Position numbers and translations under genes: made by a program
The notes under the pieces: model-generated
The model's input: only the letters and a program-made list of their open reading frames with translations
What the model was told of the DNA's origin: nothing
Database searches by the model: none
In this document: positions 1 to 6,975 of the stretch, in pieces
Layout of the letters: each line of letters begins with the position of its first letter
Position numbering within the stretch: the first letter of the stretch is position 1
Assembly (NCBI GenBank): GCA_041674345.1
Contig: JBAYVY010000121.1
Span: 1-9,769, forward strand
Direction of reading: 5' to 3'
Source of the DNA: JBAYVY01 sp041674345
GTDB lineage: Bacteria; Planctomycetota; Phycisphaerae; Phycisphaerales; Zrk34
DNA: 9,769 nucleotides

Positions 1-115
1 GCAAGCCGTCCGCGACTCGCTGGCCGCGGTCAACACACGCCATCGGGACAAATTGAAAAGCACCCTCACGCTCAACTTCCAGATGTTCAACGATGTTCAA
101 CTATTGGCCGCGTGA
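1..115 (+). CDS. 3' end of an unrecognised protein gene (partial)
   Basis: A frame open from the left edge (first full codon at base 2) gives 37 residues before TGA at 113-115. It begins QAVRDSLAAVNTRHRDKLKS and ends FNDVQLLAA. Codons mostly end in G or C, as in the sure genes of this window, which supports real coding. I do not recognise the family: the fragment is short, with no motif, membrane segment or signal visible. A perfect 10-bp tandem duplication (82-101) lies inside its last codons. With one copy removed the frame would instead end NYWPREV at a TAA at 120-122, so the present C-terminus may be a recent frame change. The gene converges on the minus-strand gene ending at 197. Confidence 0.5.
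   Translation, partial: QAVRDSLAAVNTRHRDKLKSTLTLNFQMFNDVQLLAA
82..101 (+). repeat. 10-bp perfect tandem duplication
   Basis: The sequence GATGTTCAAC occurs twice head to tail, at 82-91 and 92-101. Ten is not a multiple of three, so gain or loss of a copy changes the reading frame of the partial gene that ends at 115. Confidence 0.85.
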
Positions 116-130
116 GGTATAATGCCCCGG

Positions 131-152
131 CGTGCCGGCTTCAGCCGGCATG
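131..152. repeat. GC-rich hairpin between convergent genes
   Basis: TGCCGGCT (133-140) and AGCCGGCA (143-150) are perfect inverted repeats separated by TC. One wobble and one more pair extend the stem to 131-152. It lies in the 81-bp gap between the convergent stop codons at 115 and 197. It could end transcription from either side, but no run of T follows on either strand, so it is not a classical intrinsic terminator. Confidence 0.6.
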
Positions 153-196
153 GTGTTGCCCGAACACGGCGAAACGCCCGTTCCCGTACCCCCACG

Positions 197-1036
197 TCAC
201 CGCGGCGACACGCTTTCCGGGGGGCGGCTCGCTTCGACCCGCTCATCCACCCACCGCGTCACCGGCGAATCCGCCTTCATGTACGCCCGCAACTTCGCCC
301 ACGGCACATCGGTCACCATTCTTACGCCGCCGGGCCAGGTGATCATGCCCGCGAAGTAAACCTGTATGCTTTCCGGGCGAATCGTAAACGCAACGATGTG
401 AAAATTGAGCATCGGCCATTCATTGCCTGATGTTCGTCGGTTCGCATCCTCACGAACGGCATTTTCCAGAGCGTTGGACCATGGCGTGCCTGGCTCGAAC
501 AAGTCTTTCAATTCCAGTGACGCCGCGCTGCCATTGTCCCACACGAAATTGCGTCCTATCGGGCAGCAGTCTCCGCGAGCGTGCCCTACTTGCGCTACAT
601 CTGATTCCAGAATGCTGACGAGTTTCGGGTCGGCTGTGATAACTTCAAAATAGCAGTGTTCTCCCAGTGTGTCATAACCTTTGGAGCGTACAAGGTGTTC
701 CCACACATCACTCCAGTCCAATTCAAAATCGCAATCAACCACATACGTTCGCAGGTGAGATGATAAGAGATCGAACGCTTGTGCCGACAACGGCGAATGC
801 GATTTCAATTGCGGAATATGTGCAGTGGTGATGTGTGACAATCCTCGTCCCGCGATGCGGAAACCGATACGCCGCTCGATCACCAGCACGCGCTCCACCA
901 TCGCCGCGTCCGGTGCTTTCGGGTCCACCGATTCCCAACGTTCGCTCTGATGCGGTATCACGATCCACGCCGCGACCGACACGAGCAACAACACGATCGC
1001 CGCGACGATGAGCCAGATGGATGTGCGCGTTCGCAT
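197..1036 (-). CDS. Membrane-anchored protein with DUF3298/RsiV-like C-terminal domain
   Basis: The 279-residue product has one N-terminal hydrophobic segment (about residues 7-28, IWLIVAAIVLLLVSVAAWIV) after a basic start, so it is probably anchored in the inner membrane with the rest outside. Residues 175-253 read like the C-terminal part of DUF3298/RsiV-type proteins: LKDLFEPGTPW, then FTIRPESIQVYF, then a proline and glycine-rich strand and VPWAKLRAYM. In that family this domain occurs in an anti-sigma factor and in lysozyme-binding proteins; a specific role here is not visible. The ATG at 1036 was chosen over an upstream frame extension because it sits directly before the membrane segment, with AGGGG about 8 nt upstream; the extension would run into the hairpin at 1087-1118. 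The body of the gene is visibly more AT-rich than its neighbours, a possible sign of transfer. The family call rests on pattern memory. Confidence 0.75.
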   Translation of the reverse strand: MRTRTSIWLIVAAIVLLLVSVAAWIVIPHQSERWESVDPKAPDAAMVERVLVIERRIGFRIAGRGLSHITTAHIPQLKSHSPLSAQAFDLLSSHLRTYVVDCDFELDWSDVWEHLVRSKGYDTLGEHCYFEVITADPKLVSILESDVAQVGHARGDCCPIGRNFVWDNGSAASLELKDLFEPGTPWSNALENAVREDANRRTSGNEWPMLNFHIVAFTIRPESIQVYFAGMITWPGGVRMVTDVPWAKLRAYMKADSPVTRWVDERVEASRPPESVSPR

Positions 1037-1086
1037 GAGCGGTGCCCCTGTGATGTGATGCCATGATAGCGTCAACGCGATGATTT

Positions 1087-1118
1087 GCCGCTTGCGGCTT
1101 CGCGAAGCCACAAGCGGC
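1087..1118. repeat. 32-bp GC-rich imperfect palindrome abutting a stop codon
   Basis: GCCGCTTG (1087-1094) pairs with CAAGCGGC (1111-1118), and GGCTTCG (1096-1102) with CGAAGCC (1103-1109). The only mismatch is C1095/A1110. The palindrome overlaps the last base of the stop codon of the minus-strand gene at 1118-1765 and lies in the 81-bp gap before the next minus-strand gene. As RNA from the minus strand it would form a strong stem, followed by AAATCA rather than a T run. It may attenuate or terminate, or be a dispersed palindromic repeat. Confidence 0.65.
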
Positions 1119-1765
1119 TACAACCGCCGCACCGTGAACAGCGCCACCGTCGCATACCCGTTGCCCATGCGGTCGTTCAACGCAAAACCTTCCATCACCG
1201 CCGGGGCGACGGGGTAGCCGCGTTTGATGACTCGATCCAACCATGCCGCCAGATCGTGTTCCGCCAAGGCCCGCGTTTCGGTGAACAGCACCAGCAACAA
1301 TCCCGCATGGAAAATCAGCGGGTCGCCGGCCAGTTTTTTAATGTCGTGCGACACCGGCGAAAGCAGTTCGGCGCTGTAACGGGCGAACGGCCCCTCGGTG
1401 GTGAACTGGCTGACGGTCTTGATCTCCAGCCAGAACGCCGCCTCCATCACCACCGCATCACGCGGCTCGAACAGCGTCGTCTCCGCATCGGGGTCCATCA
1501 ATGGCCGATCATCCGGCGTCAGCACGACATCGCAACGCTTGACGCTTTGCGGCTTGCGGTGATGCGGTTTGCGATCAGACGGATAGGGTTGTTCCGGCCA
1601 GACGCCGAAGCCCGCGTCGCGCAGCGATTGTTGAATCAGCGGGTGCAGTTGTAATTCCTCCAGCACGTCGATGCCGTACACGGCCTGTTCTTCATCCAAT
1701 GCCGCCGCACGCCGCCGCAAACCCGATGTGACGGCTTCCACAATGTCGTAAGCGCTCCAGCCCAT
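1118..1765 (-). CDS. PD-(D/E)XK nuclease-like protein
   Basis: The 215-residue product is soluble, with no signal or membrane segment. It has the spaced acidic pattern of the PD-(D/E)XK fold: a helix with glutamates near 24-37, then KRCDVVLTP with D79 at a strand end, then FWLEIKTVSQF with E114-x-K116, then a long helical stretch. About 35 residues separate D79 from the ExK, which is plausible for the fold. Such proteins range from restriction-type nucleases to Holliday-junction resolvases and nuclease-like proteins of unknown substrate. No methyltransferase, helicase or partner nuclease gene adjoins it, so the substrate is open. It starts at ATG 1765 without a convincing Shine-Dalgarno site. 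It is divergent from the deacetylase gene across the AATCG-word array, and its stop codon touches the palindrome at 1087-1118. The fold call is motif-based inference. Confidence 0.7.
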   Translation of the reverse strand: MGWSAYDIVEAVTSGLRRRAAALDEEQAVYGIDVLEELQLHPLIQQSLRDAGFGVWPEQPYPSDRKPHHRKPQSVKRCDVVLTPDDRPLMDPDAETTLFEPRDAVVMEAAFWLEIKTVSQFTTEGPFARYSAELLSPVSHDIKKLAGDPLIFHAGLLLVLFTETRALAEHDLAAWLDRVIKRGYPVAPAVMEGFALNDRMGNGYATVALFTVRRL

Positions 1766-1774
1766 GAGGATATT

Positions 1775-1861
1775 GTATTGCCGATTTTCGATTTTCGATT
1801 TGAAGCCCGAGGTGGCTTCGCCTCTTCAAATCGAAAATCGACAATCGGCAATCGACAATCA
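1775..1861. repeat. Inverted array of 7-nt AAAATCG-type repeats
   Basis: On the left are heptamers of the CGATTTT type at 1782-1788, 1789-1795 and 1796-1802. On the right are CAAATCG, AAAATCG, ACAATCG, GCAATCG and ACAATCA in strict 7-nt steps from 1827 to 1861. The arms 1778-1805 and 1824-1851 are inverted copies over 28 bp with one difference, which is a G-T wobble in one strand. The 18-nt centre holds a further small stem (GAGGTG/CGCCTC). The element occupies most of the 124-bp gap between two divergent genes, so any promoter for either gene lies inside it or is very compact. Confidence 0.85.
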
Positions 1862-1889
1862 CCCCTGTTTTCCGTTACGCTATTTCTCT

Positions 1890-2879
<990 letters not shown>

Positions 2880-3042
2880 TGAGTAGCGAGTAGCGAGTGT
2901 ACGAATGCCGCGCCGTCCGCTACTCGTTACTTAAGGACTCGCTACTCACGACTCCCATTCAATGACTCACCGCCTGCTACTCACGACTCGCCACTCAATG
3001 ACTCGCTCCTCACTACTCATTACTCGCTACTCATTACCCCCC

Positions 3043-3513
3043 ATGCCCACTGACAAACAAAACAGCGAATGGTACGCCGACGGTCTGAGGTTCACCTGCA
3101 CGCAGTGCGGCAACTGCTGCACGGGGCCGACGGGTTATGTCTGGTTCAACGTGCGGGAGCTGGGCGAGATGGCGAAGTTCGCCGGGATCAGCGAAAAGGA
3201 GTTCATCCGGCGGCACGCGCGGAAAATCAACGGGCGATTTTCGCTGAACGAGCGCCAAACATCGCACGGATACGATTGCGTTTTTTTGCAGCGGGGTGAT
3301 ACGGGGAACCCCCGGAAGGCGGGATGCACGATTTACCCGGTGAGGCCGGGGCAGTGCCGGACCTGGCCGTTCTGGCCGGAAAATCTGACGACGATGAAGG
3401 CCTTTGAGCGGGCGGGGGCGAGGTGTCCGGGCATGACCAGGGGATTGGCGGGCGAAGGGAACTTCGTGCCGGTGGAATTGATTCGCATCGTGCGGGATTC
3501 AGCCGGTGGATGA
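3043..3513 (+). CDS. YkgJ family cysteine-cluster protein
   Basis: The 156-residue product carries the YkgJ-type cysteine cluster: FTCTQCGNCC (C19, C22, C25, C26), then YDC (C79), GC (C95), the characteristic YPVRPGQCRTWPFW (C105) and a late C128. This CxxCxxCC ... RPxxCRxxPF pattern is annotated as a putative Zn or Fe-S chelating domain; no reaction is established for the family as far as I know. There is no signal peptide, so it is cytosolic. ATG 3043 was chosen because the upstream in-frame ATG at 2962 would add a segment encoded only by the GCTACTC repeats. No Shine-Dalgarno site precedes the start, and the repeat array ends 3 bp before it. It is the first gene of a tight group with a second cysteine-cluster gene and metX-metW. 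Confidence 0.88.
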   Translation: MPTDKQNSEWYADGLRFTCTQCGNCCTGPTGYVWFNVRELGEMAKFAGISEKEFIRRHARKINGRFSLNERQTSHGYDCVFLQRGDTGNPRKAGCTIYPVRPGQCRTWPFWPENLTTMKAFERAGARCPGMTRGLAGEGNFVPVELIRIVRDSAGG

Positions 3514-3517
3514 CGTC

Positions 3518-3994
3518 ATGAACGATCAATGGCGGCAATGGTTCGCGGCGTGCGAGCGGGGCGGCGCGGCGGATGTGTCGTTGCGCGATCTGTATGGGCG
3601 GATGGATGCGGACATCGCGGCCAGGTCGCCGGCGTGCTGGTTGAGCGGCAAGTGCTGCCACTTCGATGAATACGGGCATTTGTTGTATGTGACGGGGTTG
3701 GAGATCGCGTGGGTGGTGGGGCGGACAGCGCGGGGGCTGACGCCCGCCGCTAAACACGAATCACGCGATTGTCCGTATCAGAACGGCAAGTTGTGTCAGG
3801 TTCATGCGGTTCGCCCGCTGGGGTGTCGGATTTTTTACTGCGACCCGGCGGCCCGGGGCTGGCAGCATGAGATGTATGAGCGATACCTCGGCGAATTGCG
3901 GATGCTGCATGACCGGCTGGGGCTGACGTATCGTTACATGGAATGGCGGGCGGGTTTGACCGAAGCGATCGGGGTTGGAAAGATACTGCCATGA
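3518..3994 (+). CDS. Second YkgJ-like cysteine-cluster protein
   Basis: The 158-residue product has a divergent version of the same cluster: CWLSGKCC (C40, C46, C47), CPYQNGKLC (C85, C93), then AVRPLGCRIFYCD (C103, C108). The RPxxCRxF signature and cysteine spacing mark it as a YkgJ relative, but it shares little else with the gene before it, so this is not a recent duplication. No signal or membrane segment is seen. ATG 3518 lies 4 bp past the previous stop with GGTGGA 7 nt upstream; a GTG at 3506 would add four residues and overlap the previous gene by 8 bp and is also possible. Its stop overlaps the metX-metW start as ATGA, implying coupled translation. It may bind a metal or Fe-S centre; the role is not known. 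Confidence 0.85.
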   Translation: MNDQWRQWFAACERGGAADVSLRDLYGRMDADIAARSPACWLSGKCCHFDEYGHLLYVTGLEIAWVVGRTARGLTPAAKHESRDCPYQNGKLCQVHAVRPLGCRIFYCDPAARGWQHEMYERYLGELRMLHDRLGLTYRYMEWRAGLTEAIGVGKILP

Positions 3995-5829
3995 GTTCAG
4001 CAGGGAACAACCGCAACGGCATCGGCTTCCCCCCGGAAGGGGCGGTGGTGGTGCATTTCGACGAACCGCTCACGCTGGCCGGAGGCAAAGTGTTGAACGG
4101 CTGCGATGTGGCGTATGAAACATTCGGCGAACTGAATGCCTCGAAATCCAACGCGGTGTTGATTTGTCACGCGCTGTCGGGCGATTCGCATGTGACCAGC
4201 AACGCGCCCCCGCCCCCGGAACCGTCCCCGGAAGGCGTACAACCCGAAGGTGTGCAATCCGACAACCCCGGCTGGTGGGAACAGTACGTCGGACCCGGCA
4301 AGCCGATCGACACGCGAAAGTATTTCGTCGTCTGTTCCAACGTCCTGGGCGGCTGCAAGGGCACGACCGGCCCCGGCTCGATCAACCCGCGAACCGGAAA
4401 ACCCTGGGGTCTCGACTTTCCGATCATCACCATCGGCGACATGGTGGAGGTGCAACGCCGATTGATCGACCACCTGGGCATCGACACGCTGCTGGCGGTG
4501 ATCGGCGGGTCGATGGGCGGGATGCAGGCGTTGCAATGGTCGGTGCAATACCCCGACCGCATGCGAGGCGTAATCCCGGTGGCGACGACCACGTCGCTGG
4601 GCGCGCAACCGCTGGCGTTCGACACGGTGGGTCGCAACGCGATCCTTTCAGACCCCGCCTTCCACGAGGGCCGCTACGCCGAGCAGGGCGACAACCCGGC
4701 ACGCGGGCTGGCCATCGCTCGCATGTTGGGCCACATCACTTATCTGTCGGAACAGGCGATGCACGAAAAGTTCGGCCGGTCCCTGCGCCACGGCGAACAC
4801 CTGAACTACGACTTCGCCAGCCAGTTCAGCGTCGAAACGTACCTCGATTACCAGGGCGACAAGTTCGTCGAGCGATTCGACGCCAACACGTATCTTTACA
4901 TCACCCGTGCGATGGATTATTTCGACCTGGCGGAAAACTTCGACGGCGATGTGCGGCGGGCGCTGGGTTCGACCAAGGCGCGATTCCTGGTGATGAGTTT
5001 CACCAGCGACTGGCTGTTTACGCCGGAGCAGAATCGTCGGATTGTGCGGGCGCTGGCGCGCGGCGGCCGACTGGTGTCGTATCTGGAAATACCGTCACCC
5101 TATGGGCATGATGCGTTTTTGCTGGAGTCGCCGCAGCAGGCGCGGGCGCTGGCGGGGTTTCTGGCGTGCCTGTTGCGCGACGTCGATCAGCAATCCGCCC
5201 CCGCGGTGGAACTGGCGTCATTGGGCGAAGATGAAAAAAAGCGGTTGGACCTCGAACGCATCGCGCAACTGATTCGGCCCGGCGAATCGGTGCTGGACCT
5301 GGGCTGCGGCGAGGGTCGCTTTCTGGCGCACTTGCGATCCGCCGGCGGTTGCGCGCAGGTGCAGGGCGTGGATGTGGATGTCGATAAATGCGTGGCGTGC
5401 ATCGAACACGGCGTCGATGTCGTGCAGGCCGACCTAGATCAGCCGCTCGATTGCTTCGGCGACAAAAGTTTTGACGCGGTGGTGTTGAGTCGGACGTTGC
5501 AGGTGGTGCGTCACCCGCCGGTGGTGATGGCGCAGATGTTGCGGGTCGGCAAACGCGGGATCGTGACGTTTCCGAACTTCGGTTACTGGCGTAACCGGGC
5601 GCAACACATCTTCCGTGGGCGTGTGCCGGTGTCGCGGAACCTGCCGTTCAGTTGGGCGGACACGCCGAACCTGCATCATTTGTCGATGAAGGATTTCGAG
5701 GACTGGTGCCGGTCGCGGGGCGTGCGCGTGTTGCGCCGGATCGCGATGGATTACCAGGCGGATGAGCGGATTCGGTTGTTGCCGAACCTGCGAGCGACGG
5801 ACGCGATTTACGAGATCAGCCGGGAATAG
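3991..5829 (+). CDS. metX-metW: MetX-MetW fusion: homoserine O-acyltransferase with MetW domain
   Basis: The 612-residue product is two methionine-pathway proteins in one chain. Residues about 15-395 are MetX, an alpha/beta hydrolase that acylates L-homoserine. They show SNVLGGCKGTTGPGSINP (116-133), the nucleophile elbow GGSMGG with S174, the acid D340 in SDWLF, and H373 in YGHDAFLLE. Residues about 418-612 are MetW, a methyltransferase-fold protein with VLDLGCGEGRF (434-444) and the MetW-typical FPNFGYWRNR and LPFSWADTPN; in other bacteria it is a separate gene next to metX. The linker is about 396-417. MetX carries a proline-rich insert (about 71-91) with the repeat EGVQP-EGVQS. Most relatives use acetyl-CoA, but some MetX proteins use succinyl-CoA, so the donor is not settled. 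ATG 3991 overlaps the upstream stop (ATGA) with GGAAAG 8 nt upstream. Confidence 0.95.
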   Translation: MSSAGNNRNGIGFPPEGAVVVHFDEPLTLAGGKVLNGCDVAYETFGELNASKSNAVLICHALSGDSHVTSNAPPPPEPSPEGVQPEGVQSDNPGWWEQYVGPGKPIDTRKYFVVCSNVLGGCKGTTGPGSINPRTGKPWGLDFPIITIGDMVEVQRRLIDHLGIDTLLAVIGGSMGGMQALQWSVQYPDRMRGVIPVATTTSLGAQPLAFDTVGRNAILSDPAFHEGRYAEQGDNPARGLAIARMLGHITYLSEQAMHEKFGRSLRHGEHLNYDFASQFSVETYLDYQGDKFVERFDANTYLYITRAMDYFDLAENFDGDVRRALGSTKARFLVMSFTSDWLFTPEQNRRIVRALARGGRLVSYLEIPSPYGHDAFLLESPQQARALAGFLACLLRDVDQQSAPAVELASLGEDEKKRLDLERIAQLIRPGESVLDLGCGEGRFLAHLRSAGGCAQVQGVDVDVDKCVACIEHGVDVVQADLDQPLDCFGDKSFDAVVLSRTLQVVRHPPVVMAQMLRVGKRGIVTFPNFGYWRNRAQHIFRGRVPVSRNLPFSWADTPNLHHLSMKDFEDWCRSRGVRVLRRIAMDYQADERIRLLPNLRATDAIYEISRE

Positions 5830-6022
5830 CCCGAATGATTCACCGTGGAGGCCGCAGAAATCGCAGAGGCGAAAACAAGAGATTGAAACCACAGATGAAC
5901 GCGGATTAACGCAGATTAAATTCCCTTGATGATTTTTTATCCGTGTTCATCTGTGTTTATCTGTGGTTTCATCTTCTTCTGCGATCTCCGCGACCTCTGC
6001 GGTGACTTTTGAATCATTCGGG
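5830..6022. repeat. 193-bp composite inverted array of 9- and 10-nt repeats between convergent genes
   Basis: The outer ends are a perfect 13-bp inverted repeat, CCCGAATGATTCA (5830-5842) and its complement (6010-6022). Inside lie 9-nt words (CGCAGAAAT and CGCAGAGGC at 5853-5870, inverted as CTGCGATCT, CCGCGACCT and CTGCGGTGA at 5979-6005). Further in are 10-nt words (ACAGATGAAC, GCGGATTAAC and GCAGATTAAA at 5891-5920, inverted at 5941-5970). The centre is a short T-rich stretch. The whole folds as one long imperfect hairpin. It starts on the base after the metX-metW stop and ends on the base before the stop codon of the AraC gene. It could terminate transcription from both sides. Words of the ACAGATGAAC type recur in intergenic DNA of many bacteria, from memory. 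Confidence 0.88.
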
Positions 6023-6931
6023 TCAGCCCTCGCTGCCGCGACGGAATGTCCGGGGCGTGGTACGGAGGATGCGGCGGAAGGCGCGGTTGAAACTCGACAA
6101 TGTGTTGAAGCCGACACGATGACTGATGTCGAGGATGGCCGAGTCGGAGGAGCGCAGCAACGACGCGGCCATGCGGATGCGCAGGTCCAGCCAGTAATCG
6201 CGGGGGGATTTGCCGACCGATGCGTGAAAGACCCGGCGAAACTGGGGCTGGGACAGGCCGCAGCGTGATGAAAGCTCGGTCAGGGTGAGCGGTTGATCGT
6301 AGTGCCGCGCCAGGTGTTGCAGCGCGGGGGCGATGCGGTCGAAGGGCGCGGATGACGGCGGACGTTTGCGCTGACGCGGGGCGATGCGGCGCAGTTCGAT
6401 CATGATCTGCCAGACCAGCGAGCGCACGGCGGCATGTTGATCGGCGCGGGGGTGGGTCAGTTCGGTGACCAGACGTTGGACCAGTTGGACGAGCCAGGGG
6501 TTTTGCGCGGAGGAGATGAGGTTGTTGAATCGAGGCCCGCGCAGGGGGGCGGGGTCGATGGCGGCCAGGTCGGGTTCAAGGGTGCCGAGCAACGCGATGG
6601 GATCAAGGTAAATCCAAGCCCATCGGCTGACACTTCCGGGGGCGCTGCGCGCCAGGTGTGGTTCGGCGGGTCCGATGACGCTGATGTGATCGGCGGCGAA
6701 GGGGAGGACTTGGGAGCCGACGACGAACAGGCCGTGGCCCTCGAAGCAGCAGCCGATTTCCCAGCAGCGGTGGACGTGGAGGAATTCGATGGGGCGGTCG
6801 CTGTGGAGGTGGGGGTAGTGGATTTTGATGGGGAAATCGCGGGGCGGTTCGACGGCCTGGTAGCGGACGCGGTAGGGATCGGGTGATCGTTTTCGCACAG
6901 TGGATGATCGAATCAGCGTGGATGTGGGCAT
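6023..6931 (-). CDS. AraC family transcriptional regulator
   Basis: The 302-residue product has the two-part AraC layout. Residues about 35-110 are a cupin-like sensing domain (KIHYPHLHSDRP, FLHVHRCWEIGCCFEGHG, then VIGPAEPHLAR). Residues about 198-297 are the double helix-turn-helix, with LTLTELSSRCGLSQPQFRRV as the first and ILDISHRVGFNTLSSFNRAF as the second, ending TTPRTFRR. Such proteins usually sense a sugar or related small molecule and act on a nearby operon. Here the start is 44 bp from the divergent ADP-ribosylglycohydrolase gene, the likely target. No better start is seen than ATG 6931; no Shine-Dalgarno site precedes it. The stop codon abuts the composite inverted array. Confidence 0.93.
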   Translation of the reverse strand: MPTSTLIRSSTVRKRSPDPYRVRYQAVEPPRDFPIKIHYPHLHSDRPIEFLHVHRCWEIGCCFEGHGLFVVGSQVLPFAADHISVIGPAEPHLARSAPGSVSRWAWIYLDPIALLGTLEPDLAAIDPAPLRGPRFNNLISSAQNPWLVQLVQRLVTELTHPRADQHAAVRSLVWQIMIELRRIAPRQRKRPPSSAPFDRIAPALQHLARHYDQPLTLTELSSRCGLSQPQFRRVFHASVGKSPRDYWLDLRIRMAASLLRSSDSAILDISHRVGFNTLSSFNRAFRRILRTTPRTFRRGSEG

Positions 6932-6975
6932 GAAATTACCATATCATGGCGGACGGTTTAATCAAGGAGCAAACC
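6932..6975. promoter_or_regulatory. Divergent control region between araC-type gene and hydrolase gene
   Basis: Only 44 bp separate the two divergent start codons, so the promoters must overlap each other or the coding ends. A small imperfect dyad, CCATATCATGG (about 6938-6948), lies in the middle and could be part of an operator. No convincing -35/-10 pair was found. The dyad is too short to be more than a candidate. Confidence 0.3.
6964..6969 (+). promoter_or_regulatory. Shine-Dalgarno site for the hydrolase gene
   Basis: AAGGAG with a 6-nt spacer to ATG 6976. It is one of few clear ribosome binding sites in the window and favours ATG 6976 over the in-frame ATG at 6946, which would place this site inside the coding region. 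Confidence 0.75.

Noticed and set aside
118..123. Perfect TATAAT after the left-edge gene, just before a hairpin, suggesting a small-RNA promoter.
   Set aside because: No -35-like hexamer at the right distance, and the region is between convergent genes; a chance match is likely.
1764..1889. N-terminal extension of the deacetylase from an in-frame ATG at 1764.
   Set aside because: It would translate the AATCG array into low-information sequence; the family N-terminus begins at ATG 1890.
2962..3042. N-terminal extension of the first cysteine-cluster protein from ATG 2962.
   Set aside because: The added residues come wholly from GCTACTC heptamers; the family-like protein starts at 3043.
3506..3517. 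GTG 3506 as the start of the second cysteine-cluster gene.
   Set aside because: Possible, but ATG 3518 has GGTGGA at a good distance and avoids the 8-bp overlap; kept as an alternative only.
4164..5111. Long alternative frame (315 codons) within metX-metW.
   Set aside because: Arginine-rich shadow of the GC-rich real frame; MetX motifs are unambiguous in the other frame.
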